A DNA stretch of 64,000 nt from an uncultured Clostridium sp. (GCA_900540255.1 UQFE01000014.1:6537-70536); one strand, 5' to 3'. Shown: positions 44,059-52,614, counted from the first letter of the stretch. Numbers and translations are program-made. The notes: generated by a model not told the origin, from the letters alone.

Positions 44059-44406
44059 TTATATCTTCTTTGATATATTATAGTCTTGTATAGAAAACCT
44101 CTTTAAAAGCCTATTAAGCGCCTTATCGTCAATCTGTAAAATATTATTTATTTCTTCTCTAGTTAAATACTGCTTGTCCAATAACTCTTCCAGCTTGTTT
44201 TGGAACTCTAATTTAAGTTTTCTATTAAGTCTTGCTCCTTTACTTCCATGTACTCCATATGTTCCTCTATGGTGCTCCTGGCATAAATACACAAAGTTTA
44301 ATTTACAGTTCTCTAAATTCTTATTTTCCGACCTGTACACTACATGGTGTAATTCTACATAAGGACTTCCACATACTTCACAAAAATGTATTTCCCTTAT
44401 CTGCAT
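44059..44406 (-). CDS. HNH endonuclease-like protein
   Basis: 115 residues. HFCEVCG (Cys9, Cys12), ELHHVVYRS (His20-His21) and VYLCQEHHRGTYGVHG form an HNH/treble-clef zinc finger with the expected His pair. The C-terminal 50 residues are a helical, possibly DNA-binding tail (LTREEINNILQIDD...). Such genes lie in phage replication regions and may cut or process DNA. It overlaps the upstream gene by 10 bases. Confidence 0.72.
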   Translation of the reverse strand: MQIREIHFCEVCGSPYVELHHVVYRSENKNLENCKLNFVYLCQEHHRGTYGVHGSKGARLNRKLKLEFQNKLEELLDKQYLTREEINNILQIDDKALNRLLKRFSIQDYNISKKI

Positions 44407-44594
44407 GACCTACACCCTCTATTCTTAGCTCCTCTTGTTCTTGCTATTGCTTTTAATGAACTTTCTACTGTAAAGGAATTAGCTTCATATTCTGCACGTT
44501 TCCTTATCTCTAATCTTCTCTCCTGCCTTAACTTTATATCCCTAAATGTCTGCGCTGCTCTTTCAGCATTAGTCATGCTTTCCCACGCTTTCAT
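44397..44594 (-). CDS. Small basic phage protein, unknown
   Basis: About 65 residues, very basic and Arg-rich (MKAWESMTNAERAAQTFRDI...), ending in a Cys pair CRSCR that could bind metal. I choose the ATG at 44594 because AAGGAG lies 6 bases before it; the upstream Met has no site. Couples the helicase loader to the HNH gene through overlaps. Confidence 0.55.
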   Translation of the reverse strand: MKAWESMTNAERAAQTFRDIKLRQERRLEIRKRAEYEANSFTVESSLKAIARTRGAKNRGCRSCR

Positions 44595-44604
44595 ATTTCG
44601 CTCC

Positions 44605-45381
44605 TTATTCTGCATATTTTTTTAATCTATAATTACAATCACTCTTAAATACAGTTCCAAATCTCTTACCACAACACTCCAATATCCTACCGCCTAAAGC
44701 ATCATCTAAATCTAAAAGCATTATTGGAGTACATTCTGTAGAAATTAAAGTAGGTAAATAGTTGTAATATCTATAATTAATTATTGGATATATATGCTTA
44801 ATATCCGGTTCTTTAATTTCACCTATTAACTTACCTTTCTTAACCTTGTCCTTAAATAAGTCATCTATAATCAATACTTTAGCCCTCTTATATTTCTCTA
44901 TTGTCTTGTTATAATATTCCTCATCCATAGCACAAGCCTTTAATTTCCTCATAACCTCTATATAAGGCATATACACTACTGGTATTTTTTTATCTAATAA
45001 AGCCTTACCTATTGCAGTAACTATATGTGTTTTTCCTGCTCCTGGTTGTCCCATTAAACAAAAGCCATTTTCTCTATCATCTTTTATTTCATCAAAGCTT
45101 TTTATATACTCTACTGCCTTTTCTCTAGCTTTGTTAGTTATATCGTTATAAGGCTTGTATTCTCTTAATGGTTTTATATCCTTTGGTGATACCCCAAAAT
45201 TTTCCCACATTCTATTTATAAGATCTAACTCATAACATTCACATCTAGCTTTTATCTTCCCCTCATCATTAAATAACCAAGTTGTATCTTTACACTTATT
45301 ACACTTGTAATTATTCGAAGCAGCCGAAGTTATATTGCGGTTTATCTTCACTTGATTTAATATTCTGTTCAATACCTCCAT
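44605..45381 (-). CDS. dnaC: Replicative helicase loader (DnaC/IstB-like ATPase)
   Basis: 258 residues. The N-terminus has a zinc finger (YKCNKCKDTTWLFNDEG...ARCECYE). Walker A is GQPGAGKTHI and Walker B VLIIDDLF, both in the middle. This is the DnaC/DnaI-like architecture that loads helicase at the phage origin. It overlaps the replication initiator by 71 bases, a long overlap but normal for these modules. Confidence 0.88.
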   Translation of the reverse strand: MEVLNRILNQVKINRNITSAASNNYKCNKCKDTTWLFNDEGKIKARCECYELDLINRMWENFGVSPKDIKPLREYKPYNDITNKAREKAVEYIKSFDEIKDDRENGFCLMGQPGAGKTHIVTAIGKALLDKKIPVVYMPYIEVMRKLKACAMDEEYYNKTIEKYKRAKVLIIDDLFKDKVKKGKLIGEIKEPDIKHIYPIINYRYYNYLPTLISTECTPIMLLDLDDALGGRILECCGKRFGTVFKSDCNYRLKKYAE

Positions 45382-46156
45382 TATTGCTATCTCCTTTATC
45401 TCTATAATTCCCTTCTAATACTTTTGTAAAATTATTAGGTTTAATCAGCCAATCAAATGTAATGGTCCAATTTTTATTATTCTGTCCTTTTAGGAAACTT
45501 GAATATCTTATATTTTCTATTGCTTCTAATACTTTATCTAATCCATATTCTTTAATTCTTGCATTTAATAATCTATATCTATTTGTGTTAGGATTTATTG
45601 CTACTAACTTTTGTAATCCTAATGAGTTCCAAGAATCAATAATAGGTTGTACTTTAGTACTACTAACTATATCTTTAGATATAGTATTATTATCCTTACC
45701 TAACCTATCCTTACCTAACCTATCCTTACCTAACCTAACCTGGGTTTCACATTGGTAACCATTTTGTACACCGTCTGGTATACCGCTTGGTATACCAATG
45801 GTAGTCATCTCATTTGATAAAGTATAGGAGTTATTGTCTTTTAATATTAATTGACTCTTTTCTTCTTGATATGGAGTCTCTTTATATCTATCAGTTCTTA
45901 TATAATTATGTATTCTCCAATGTTTTATTACACATACACCACTTTCAAAAGGAATCACAAATCTTTTAGCTATAAGTAACGTAATATCATCTTGGTTACA
46001 CCCAACCATTCTTTGTATTTTTTTAGGGTTATTTATGAATCCATCATCATCAGCTCTCATACTTAAATGAAAGTATAAAGCCTGTGTACTAAGTGGCATA
46101 TCTAAAAAAGCATCACTATCTATAATTGTTTTTGAAAACATTCTTCTCTCTGCCAT
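45311..46156 (-). CDS. Replication initiator (DnaD/replisome organiser-like)
   Basis: 281 residues. The N-terminal winged helix (MAERRMFSKTIIDSDAFLDM, LYFHLSMRADDDGFINNP) is the phage replisome-organiser type. Its C-terminal 90 residues resemble DnaB_2/DnaD tails (LGLQKLVAI... IENIRYSSFLKGQNNKNWTI). The middle carries the peptide RLGKD repeated three times, encoded by 15-bp DNA iterons that probably form the origin. It binds the origin and recruits the loader encoded next. Confidence 0.85.
   Translation of the reverse strand: MAERRMFSKTIIDSDAFLDMPLSTQALYFHLSMRADDDGFINNPKKIQRMVGCNQDDITLLIAKRFVIPFESGVCVIKHWRIHNYIRTDRYKETPYQEEKSQLILKDNNSYTLSNEMTTIGIPSGIPDGVQNGYQCETQVRLGKDRLGKDRLGKDNNTISKDIVSSTKVQPIIDSWNSLGLQKLVAINPNTNRYRLLNARIKEYGLDKVLEAIENIRYSSFLKGQNNKNWTITFDWLIKPNNFTKVLEGNYRDKGDSNNGGIEQNIKSSEDKPQYNFGCFE
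45691..45796. repeat. Candidate phage replication origin: iterons and palindromes inside the initiator gene
   Basis: The 15-mer TATCCTTACCTAACC occurs three times in exact tandem (45691-45735). Just beyond, GGTAACC, TGTACACC and two copies of GGTATACC lie at 45754, 45766, 45777 and 45789, spaced about 12 bases apart. Origins embedded in the initiator gene and made of iterons are usual for this type of phage. Confidence 0.75.
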
Positions 46157-46167
46157 ATTAATTACCT

Positions 46168-46458
46168 CTAGTAAGAAGGACTATAGTACTTTTCTAATCT
46201 TATATCCTCTAGTCTTTCTTTCTCCTCTATAATTTCATGTGCATTCTCTAATGCAACCTCTAATTCTAAGATTTTATCTTCTAACTCACTAACTGTCTTT
46301 TCTCCAGCGCTTTCTCTATATTGGTCAAACAAACATTCAAACTGTTCATTGGTTAATTTAATCTTTTCCGTTCTGTCCTCTATCATAAATTCAACATCTG
46401 TAGCAGGTACATAAAATATCTCTTGATTTCTCCAATCTAATTTAATAGAATTAGCCAT
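46168..46458 (-). CDS. Phage protein with N-terminal sheet and C-terminal coiled coil
   Basis: About 96 residues: ANSIKLDWRNQEIFYVPATD then an acidic coiled coil (SELEDKILELEVALENAHEI). I choose ATG 46458, preceded by GAGGGTAAGAAG and overlapping the ERF stop, over an upstream ATG. Unknown function; linked to the recombination genes by overlap. Confidence 0.55.
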   Translation of the reverse strand: MANSIKLDWRNQEIFYVPATDVEFMIEDRTEKIKLTNEQFECLFDQYRESAGEKTVSELEDKILELEVALENAHEIIEEKERLEDIRLEKYYSPSY

Positions 46459-47074
46459 TCTTCTTACCCTCCAATCCATTACAAACATGGTCATATTCTG
46501 CTTTGGTTAACTGCTCTACTACCTTGTTATATCTAGTAGTTACCATTTGTTTAATTGTTTTTTGGTCATATCCTGCTGCATTAGCAATTGCATATAATCT
46601 CTTCACTTGTGCTTCACTTAATCCTTTTTTAGCTCCAGTTCCTCTATTAGATGTATCTCTATTATCTGGATCAGCATCATCAGTAGGTGCTTGGAAAAAC
46701 TTTAATATAAAGTATCTTTCTGAATATGTTAAACCACTACCAAATGCTTTTGATATATCATCTTGTGCTCCATATAACTTCCATGGAACTGTTAATGTTT
46801 CACTCGGTTCTTCTGCATTAATCCATGTATAAGACATATCTCCAGATACTATATGGTCTGTACACTCTTTACCTTTAGAATTTATATAATCGTAAGTAGA
46901 TGTAATTGTATCTCCTACTCCTGGAACTAATATTATTCCTAACTCATCCATCTTATCTCTTATCTTTGCTATAGCTTGACTACCACTTACATATTTATAT
47001 CCATATCCTTCTGTATCTTTAGAAAAGTTTATAACTTCTTTTCTAATCTCAACTAACTTTTCATATAAATTCAT
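46451..47074 (-). CDS. erf: ERF-family single-strand annealing recombinase
   Basis: 207 residues. YEKLVEIRKEVINFSKDTEG and GYKYVSGSQAIAKIRDKM are the ERF N-terminal signature; GLTYSERYFILKFFQAPTDD the conserved core. The C-terminal third is a separate helical segment (SEAQVKRLYAIANAAGYDQ). It anneals complementary ssDNA in phage recombination, working with the SSB encoded downstream. Confidence 0.88.
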   Translation of the reverse strand: MNLYEKLVEIRKEVINFSKDTEGYGYKYVSGSQAIAKIRDKMDELGIILVPGVGDTITSTYDYINSKGKECTDHIVSGDMSYTWINAEEPSETLTVPWKLYGAQDDISKAFGSGLTYSERYFILKFFQAPTDDADPDNRDTSNRGTGAKKGLSEAQVKRLYAIANAAGYDQKTIKQMVTTRYNKVVEQLTKAEYDHVCNGLEGKKNG

Positions 47075-47085
47075 CTAAAGTCCTC

Positions 47086-47592
47086 CTATTCAGCTTTAAT
47101 ACTTATACTTTCTACAACTTCAACCCTTACTCCAGGAACAACTTCCCCTGTTTCTTGATTTACACCATCTTTACAAAGCTTCTTAAATACAGTCTTATCC
47201 AACTCTTCTTTAACTCTAATTACATCAATTTCATTCGTATTGCAGTAATCCATTATTGCTTGTTCATCTTCATAGATATATTTAGTTGTTTTTCTAGATG
47301 TTACTTTTCCATATGGAGTTGATAATTTAAACTTTTTATCTTTTGCTCTCTCCTCTACATAGTAAGCACTTAATAATCGCTCAAAATATTCTTTATCATA
47401 ATTTAATGACTTAACTTCTTTTTCTGCCCACTCATTAATTCTTGATATTTCTTCAACTGCTATAGCATTAATTTCATCTATTTTCTCATTTAATGCTCTT
47501 AATTTTCTTAATGCCCATGTAGCTTCTTGTAAGTCGGTTACTTTAAATTCCTCTTTTACTTCTTGTAAATCATTTTGTAATAACATATTCAT
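47086..47592 (-). CDS. Host-nuclease inhibitor Gam-like protein
   Basis: 168 residues. A long helical N-terminal half (LQEATWALRKLRALNEKIDEI... RINEWAEKEVKSLNYDKEYFE) is followed by FKLSTPYGKVTSRKTTKYIY and a beta hairpin, the arrangement of Gam-type DNA-end-binding proteins that block host exonuclease attack. The next gene encodes the ERF annealing protein, matching the usual gam-recombinase pairing. Confidence 0.8.
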   Translation of the reverse strand: MNMLLQNDLQEVKEEFKVTDLQEATWALRKLRALNEKIDEINAIAVEEISRINEWAEKEVKSLNYDKEYFERLLSAYYVEERAKDKKFKLSTPYGKVTSRKTTKYIYEDEQAIMDYCNTNEIDVIRVKEELDKTVFKKLCKDGVNQETGEVVPGVRVEVVESISIKAE

Positions 47593-47619
47593 TATTTAAT
47601 TCCTCCTGTTTAAATTCTT

Positions 47620-47874
47620 TTAATTTTCTGTTATACTATCATTGATTTCTTTTGAATTGATTGAATCTGAATCTACATGAGCGCCAACTCTTTCAGATCC
47701 TATCAATTCTTTTGCTTTTTCTACAGCTTCTATATAGTCTAATCCTTCTTTTGCAATTAACTTCTGTGCTTGGCAAACTACCTTGTCCAACTCTTGGCTA
47801 ATAGCAACAGTTCTTTCATCGGTCAGTCTATACTCATCAATAGCTTGATGAAGTTTCTCTCTTAATTCTTTCAT
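47620..47874 (-). CDS. Spo0E-like aspartyl-phosphate phosphatase encoded by the phage
   Basis: 84 residues. The first 35, LREKLHQAIDEYRL and VAISQELDKVVCQAQ, match the Spo0E family, whose SQELD motif (present here as SQELD) dephosphorylates Spo0A-P. The C-terminal 40 residues are an acidic/helical extension ending DSITEN. It should delay sporulation if active. It lies in the early leftward operon, coupled to a small membrane protein. Family members are usually 50-85 residues, so it is full length. Confidence 0.72.
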   Translation of the reverse strand: MKELREKLHQAIDEYRLTDERTVAISQELDKVVCQAQKLIAKEGLDYIEAVEKAKELIGSERVGAHVDSDSINSKEINDSITEN

Positions 47875-47876
47875 GA

Positions 47877-48011
47877 TTATCTCCTAATTCTCTTTATTAG
47901 CTTGTCTACTCCATCTAAAATAGATGCAATTATAAACATTAACCCAATAATTATTATTAACACTAGGGGCATTACAAATGTGCATATGCCCCATATATTT
48001 AAACATTTCAT
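47877..48011 (-). CDS. 44-residue single-pass membrane protein
   Basis: A short gene: MKCLNIWGICTFVMPLVLII then IIGLMFIIASIL and a basic end (KLIKRIRR). One membrane helix with a positive inside tail. Its stop is followed after GGAG by the Spo0E-like start, so the two are probably co-translated. Unknown role; superinfection exclusion is possible but only a guess. Confidence 0.6.
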   Translation of the reverse strand: MKCLNIWGICTFVMPLVLIIIIGLMFIIASILDGVDKLIKRIRR

Positions 48012-48022
48012 AGATTCACCTA

Positions 48023-48817
48023 TTAAATTTCCTTAAGCAATCTTTCTATAATATAAGCTTGCCCCTTCCCAGTAACTCTTGTAGTTCTATAAGTAAACAC
48101 CTTGCCTTTAGCTTCTTTGGTACCTTCATTAACTTCAAAATATCCCCTATCAACTCCACATTGTTTTGGTTCTGTTGAGTTCTTAAAAATCAATCCCCAC
48201 TCTCTAAGCTTGTCCCATAATCTTTTTTCACCAATTACTACATCTGCTTTAGATGCAACCTTGGCAACTTCTCTAACTAATAAAGTATTTTCACTTGCTG
48301 CTAACTGATTAATAAATCTATTCTTTTGAGTTAAATCTTGTGATAAATCCTTTATCTCTTTATCCTTAGCTTTTAAAAGCTCGTCCTTCTTCTCTATAGT
48401 CTTTTGGGATATAATCAATGCCTTTGCCATTATTTCCGCTTCTGACATTTCTTCACTTATTGGTATATATCCTCCTGTTTTTCTTATCTGTGGTAATACT
48501 TCTGATGTAACCCATCTTCTAAATTTTTTAGCTCCTGGTAACTTACTTCTAAGAACTAGGGAATATAGACCACTTTCATTTATCACTATCATTTCTTGAC
48601 TTCCACCAAGGGTATCGCATTTCGCTACCCCCTTATCTTCAATATCAACATGTTTCTTTAATGCATCTGATGTATTTGAATATCCTAAAACTTCTGCAAC
48701 ATCTTTACCAACTAACCAACCTTCTCCATTAATTTCAACTGCTCTTACCTCAAGTTCTAATTCTTTATTAACAAATAATTGAACCTCTTCTCTATGTTTA
48801 TGTTTTATATTTTTCAT
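48023..48817 (-). CDS. Phage antirepressor (BRO-N / ANT type)
   Basis: 264 residues. BRO-N domain in the first 110 (WLVGKDVAEVLGYSNTSDAL, RWVTSEVLPQIRKTGGYIP), a coiled linker (LLKAKDKEIKDLSQDLTQKN), and a C-terminal ANT/KilAC domain (AKVASKADVVIGEKRLWDKL, GKGQAYIIERLL). Antirepressors release CI-type repression and promote the lytic cycle. It is the first large gene after cro in the lytic transcript. Confidence 0.88.
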   Translation of the reverse strand: MKNIKHKHREEVQLFVNKELELEVRAVEINGEGWLVGKDVAEVLGYSNTSDALKKHVDIEDKGVAKCDTLGGSQEMIVINESGLYSLVLRSKLPGAKKFRRWVTSEVLPQIRKTGGYIPISEEMSEAEIMAKALIISQKTIEKKDELLKAKDKEIKDLSQDLTQKNRFINQLAASENTLLVREVAKVASKADVVIGEKRLWDKLREWGLIFKNSTEPKQCGVDRGYFEVNEGTKEAKGKVFTYRTTRVTGKGQAYIIERLLKEI

Positions 48818-48835
48818 TTATATATTCTCCTATCA

Positions 48836-49012
48836 TTATGTTGTTAGTACGTTGTAATACTTTTGACAAATAAATATAAAATCTTTTTGAGTAGTTAACT
48901 TTCTTAGGTTTACTCTATTAAATTTAATATCTTTTTCAGCCATACTTATTATTTCTTTAAATAAGTTTTGGCCAACCTTTTCCTTCAATTCTCTCATGAA
49001 TTTTATAATCAT
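48836..49012 (-). CDS. Small helical phage protein, unknown
   Basis: 58 residues from the ATG at 49012 (MIIKFMRELKEKVGQNLFKE). AGGAGG lies 6 bases before it, whereas the longer frame has no such site. Helical and basic; ends YYNVLTT. Early lytic operon. Confidence 0.6.
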   Translation of the reverse strand: MIIKFMRELKEKVGQNLFKEIISMAEKDIKFNRVNLRKLTTQKDFIFICQKYYNVLTT

Positions 49013-49165
49013 TTTTAACCTCCTATATATTTTATTCTTACTATTTCTCACGTTACTCTCTACCAATGCTATTTTTTATTTTTAAAATTTAACTAATTAT
49101 TTATTATGTTAATTATAATTTTAAGTTTTTCACTTTATAGTCATTTGTTACAATCTGTTTTATTA

Positions 49166-49321
49166 TTATTTTTCTTTCTTTAATAACTGTTGTTCCTTAT
49201 AGACTTTCATCATTACCTCTAGACCATATTTATCTATTAATATTTGAGCTGCACATATATTACATCTATTTATGGTATCTTTGGTAGGTCTAACGCCAAC
49301 TCTAAACCTATACTCCTTCAT
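49166..49321 (-). CDS. 51-residue phage protein with one Cys pair
   Basis: MKEYRFRVGVRPTKDTINRC then NICAAQILIDKYGLE and a basic tail. GAGG precedes the ATG by 6 bases. The CNIC pair could bind metal only as a dimer. This gene explains the 49067-49400 stretch; no family recognised. Confidence 0.6.
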   Translation of the reverse strand: MKEYRFRVGVRPTKDTINRCNICAAQILIDKYGLEVMMKVYKEQQLLKKEK

Positions 49322-49400
49322 ACAATTCCTCAAAAAAATTATTTCTATATAATATTCAAGTAATTATTTATTTGATACTAAATTTTAAATTAAATAGAAT

Positions 49401-49625
49401 CTAATTCTTCTTTCCAAAAATATCTTCTTCTTTTACACCGAATGCTGACGCTATAGCTCGTCTACTATTTTTGCGTGGATATACTCGCCCACTCTCCCAA
49501 GACCAAAATGCTTTTTGTCCTGTATAACATTCTTTAGCAGCTTCTGACTGTGACCATCCATTTGATACCCTTAAAATTTCTATTTTCTTATTCCATGGTA
49601 AATTATTTATTACTTCATTCATCAA
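49401..49625 (-). CDS. Cro-like XRE regulator
   Basis: 74 residues, nearly all HTH: WNKKIEILRVSNGWSQSEAA, KAFWSWESGRVYPRKNSRRA. First gene leftward from the operator region, so the lytic Cro counterpart to CI. GTATG-proximal AAAGGAAT serves as ribosome binding site. Confidence 0.82.
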   Translation of the reverse strand: MMNEVINNLPWNKKIEILRVSNGWSQSEAAKECYTGQKAFWSWESGRVYPRKNSRRAIASAFGVKEEDIFGKKN

Positions 49626-49671
49626 TTTTAATTCCTTTCTGTTAATTGCCGTTTAATTAGCTTACAAATAT

Positions 49672-49727
49672 ATTTTACGTATTTTTACGTAATGTCGCAA
49701 TTTTGGTTTTTACGTATTTTTACGTAA
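49672..49727 (-). promoter_or_regulatory. Lytic promoter with two TACGTA operators
   Basis: On the minus strand TTGCGA (49695-49700) and TAAAAT (49672-49677) are 17 bases apart. TTACGTATTTTTACGTAA, a perfect palindrome, lies in the spacer (49675-49692) and again just upstream (49710-49727). A repressor bound there would block leftward transcription of cro and the lytic operon. Confidence 0.8.
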
Positions 49728-49787
49728 ATCCTTAGATATTTTTGCATATTTTTAAATTAAATTGCTAATACTTAAATTATCTAAATT

Positions 49788-49829
49788 TTACGTAATATTA
49801 TTGACAAAACTACGTAAATTACGTACAAT
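49788..49829 (+). promoter_or_regulatory. Repressor promoter with overlapping TACGTA operator
   Basis: TTGACA (49801-49806), 17 bases, then TACAAT (49824-49829) is a near-consensus promoter for CI. TACGTAAATTACGTA (49811-49825) fills the spacer and TTACGTAA (49788-49795) lies upstream. CI or Cro bound here would adjust or shut off repressor synthesis. Confidence 0.8.
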
Positions 49830-49854
49830 TACAAAATAAGGAGATGATTTTTTT

Positions 49855-50568
49855 ATGAATACTATTGATATCGGTTCAAAAATAAAGAAACTTAGAAGCA
49901 AAAAGTCTATTGAAATTGGCAAAAAATATACAGGTGCAATGCTCGCTAATGAATTAGGTATATCTAGAAGTTATTTAGGTGATATCGAAAGTGGTAGGAC
50001 TGTTCCCAACGAAATCATATTAGGGAAAATAGCAGATATATTCGACGTAGATATCTATGAACTTATTGGTGATGATAAAGATATAAGTATTGATAATTCA
50101 AATGTTATTGAGTTAAAATACTCTAAAAAAGTTACAGATACTATAAGAAAAATAGATGATAATTCAGCAATAAAAAGATATATTAAAGATACTGATTTTA
50201 ACGAGTTAATTATTAGAATATTAGATGAAAATTCTACTCCTATTGTAACTATGTTAAAAGATAATATAGAAAAACTTTCCGAAATTGAAGAAGAAGAGTT
50301 TAAGGAAATAAACAATATAAATAAAAATGACTATTCTCTAGAATCAAGCACTATAAAACATAAATTTATTTCAAATTCTAATAAAAATATACTTAATAAA
50401 ATTAATAGTATTTTAACTTTAGAAATTTCTAAAACTGCTACTATAATTGATTTAAAAAATAAATACTCAAATGAAACTATAGCTGCTCATGCAAAACCAG
50501 GAGCAAGCATAGAAGATATTAAACATGATGATGATATTATGAATGATGATAATTTCTGGAATGAATAG
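49855..50568 (+). CDS. CI-like repressor of the prophage
   Basis: 237 residues. The N-terminal HTH (residues about 8-65: KKYTGAMLANELGISRSYLG, SGRTVPNEIILGKIADIFDV) binds the TACGTA operators upstream. The C-terminal half is acidic and Asn/Ile-rich, without the S24 peptidase signature, so release probably needs ImmA cleavage or antirepressor rather than RecA autocleavage. The gene overlaps no other and is followed 11 bases later by immA. Confidence 0.82.
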   Translation: MNTIDIGSKIKKLRSKKSIEIGKKYTGAMLANELGISRSYLGDIESGRTVPNEIILGKIADIFDVDIYELIGDDKDISIDNSNVIELKYSKKVTDTIRKIDDNSAIKRYIKDTDFNELIIRILDENSTPIVTMLKDNIEKLSEIEEEEFKEINNINKNDYSLESSTIKHKFISNSNKNILNKINSILTLEISKTATIIDLKNKYSNETIAAHAKPGASIEDIKHDDDIMNDDNFWNE

Positions 50569-50579
50569 TAGGTGGTTTT

Positions 50580-51035
50580 ATGGCTTATGAGAATTTATTA
50601 AATGAATGTAGTGATTTAGGAATAAAAGTAAAAGAAGTAATTTTAAAAAGTGCAGATGGACGTTGTAAAGGAAATAGAATTGCAATTAATAAAAACCTAT
50701 CTACCCAAACTGAAAAAAAATGTGTTCTTGCTGAAGAACTTGGTCATTATCATACTACTTATGGAAATATAATAGATCAAACAAAAATTGAAAATGTAAA
50801 ACAAGAGATAATTGCCCGCAGATGGGGTTATAAAAAACTCGTTGGTATGGTAGATATAATAAATGCATATAGATATGGTGTAAGAAATAAACATGAATTA
50901 GCTGAATATTTAGATGTTACAGAAGATTTTTTATGCGAAGCAATTGAGTATTATAAGTGCAAATATGGAATTTGTTACAAAATAGATACTTACATTATTT
51001 ATTTTGAACCATTAGGTGTAATGAAAATATTTTAA
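50580..51035 (+). CDS. ImmA/IrrE-type metallopeptidase
   Basis: 151 residues. The zinc motif reads AEELGHYHTTYG, the ImmA form in which the first His of HExxH is replaced by Glu (EELGH); this variant is common in Firmicute phage ImmA. A C-terminal helix repeat (EYLDVTEDFLCEAIEYYK) follows. It sits directly behind the repressor, the classic immR-immA layout; it would cleave the repressor on damage or signal. Confidence 0.82.
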   Translation: MAYENLLNECSDLGIKVKEVILKSADGRCKGNRIAINKNLSTQTEKKCVLAEELGHYHTTYGNIIDQTKIENVKQEIIARRWGYKKLVGMVDIINAYRYGVRNKHELAEYLDVTEDFLCEAIEYYKCKYGICYKIDTYIIYFEPLGVMKIF

Positions 51036-51051
51036 ATAGGAGAATTTAAAA

Positions 51052-52614
51052 ATGAATAAAATTGCAATTTACACAAGAAAATCAAAATTTACTGGAAAAG
51101 GTGAATCTATTGAAAATCAAATAGAAAAATGTAAAAAATTTATCGAGTTCAAATTTAATATTGATAGTAAAAGTGTTAATATTTTTATTGATGAAGGGTT
51201 TAGCGGTAAAAATGAGGATAGACCTGAATATCAACGAATGATGAATCAAATAAAGTCAAAACAAATAAATTCTATAGTTATATATCAACTTAATAGATTG
51301 GGTAGAAATGCTAGAGATATTCACAATACTATGCAATTATGTGATGATCTAGGAACTATAATTTATAGTGCTACTGAAGGTTTCGATAGTTCTACTATCT
51401 TTGGTAGGGCTGTTATAGGTATACTTGCTTCACTAGCTCAATTAGAACGTGAACAACTTGCAGAACGTGTCAAAGATAATATGTATACTCTTGCTAAAAT
51501 GGGTAGATGGCTAGGTGGTCAATCCCCATTAGGATTTGATGGGACTAGAGAATACTATATTGATGAAAATGGTAAGGAACGTTCCGTAACTGAATTAAAA
51601 CCAAATAAAGAAGAGCTAAATATTGTTAAATTAATATACCAAAAATATATAGAAGAAAAATCTTTATCTCAAGTTGCTAAATGGTCACTAACAAATCATT
51701 TAAAAGGTAAAAATGGTGGTAACATTACTAAATCTGCAATAAATGTTATATTAAAAAATCCTGTATATGTAAAATCAACAGATAAAGTTTTAGAATATTT
51801 AGAGAAAGAAAATTATGAGGTTTGTGGATCTGCTAATGGCAATGGACTTTTGCGCTATGGTAAAGATAATGAACAAATAATTGCTGTATCAAAACACAAA
51901 GGTATAATTAATGCTGATGACTGGATGAAAGTTCAAAATATCCTTAAAGAAAATACAGATAAAGCTCCAAGACGAGGAAAAACAAATACAGCTCTATTAA
52001 CTGGTATATTAAAATGTAATTGTGGTTCATCTATGAATATTGCTCATGGTAAATTAAAAAATGGTACAAAGACATTTTATTATCAATGTGCTATGAAGGT
52101 TGCTTCTGGAGGTACTAGATGTAAATCTAAAAATTTAAATGGTCCTCTTTTAGAAGAAAAGTTAATTGATTACTTAAAAAACTACTCTGAAATTCAAATA
52201 ATAGCTGATTTAGAAAATATATTAAATAAATCTAATGAGTTAAATTTAAAATTAACAGCTGAATCAATTGATAACGCTATAGAACAATGCGATAAATCTA
52301 TTAAAGTTTTAGTGAATAAACTAAAAGTTATAGAAGATTTAGAAGTTAGTAAAATAATAATTGATGAGTTAACAAAAGAAAAAGATAAAAAGAAGGATCT
52401 TGAAAAACAAAAAGAGAATTTACTTGAAGATGAAGCTTCAAAATCATTATCTGAAGCTGAAATATTAGAAGTTTTAAATTTAGTTGAACACTTTAAAAAT
52501 AACATAGATTCTTTAGACTTCGAATCAAAGAAAAAACTATTAAATGAAATGATAGAATCAATTGTAATAGATACTGATGAATTTATTATTAATTTTAACA
52601 TAAAAAAAAACTAG
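51052..52614 (+). CDS. int: Large serine recombinase (integrase)
   Basis: 520 residues. Catalytic Ser11 lies in YTRKSKFTGKGES; QLNRLGRNARD and ERVKDNMYTLAKMGRW complete the resolvase domain. A recombinase domain follows and the zinc ribbon LLTGILKCNCGSSMNIAHG...RCKSK, then a coiled coil (about 400-470). It integrates by recombining attP and attB; excision needs an RDF partner not identified here. It reads toward attR, with a terminator between. Confidence 0.95.
   Translation: MNKIAIYTRKSKFTGKGESIENQIEKCKKFIEFKFNIDSKSVNIFIDEGFSGKNEDRPEYQRMMNQIKSKQINSIVIYQLNRLGRNARDIHNTMQLCDDLGTIIYSATEGFDSSTIFGRAVIGILASLAQLEREQLAERVKDNMYTLAKMGRWLGGQSPLGFDGTREYYIDENGKERSVTELKPNKEELNIVKLIYQKYIEEKSLSQVAKWSLTNHLKGKNGGNITKSAINVILKNPVYVKSTDKVLEYLEKENYEVCGSANGNGLLRYGKDNEQIIAVSKHKGIINADDWMKVQNILKENTDKAPRRGKTNTALLTGILKCNCGSSMNIAHGKLKNGTKTFYYQCAMKVASGGTRCKSKNLNGPLLEEKLIDYLKNYSEIQIIADLENILNKSNELNLKLTAESIDNAIEQCDKSIKVLVNKLKVIEDLEVSKIIIDELTKEKDKKKDLEKQKENLLEDEASKSLSEAEILEVLNLVEHFKNNIDSLDFESKKKLLNEMIESIVIDTDEFIINFNIKKN

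Noticed and set aside
46459..46494. Upstream ATG for the 96-residue protein next to ERF
   Set aside because: No ribosome binding site there, whereas GAGGGTAAGAAG precedes the ATG at 46458.
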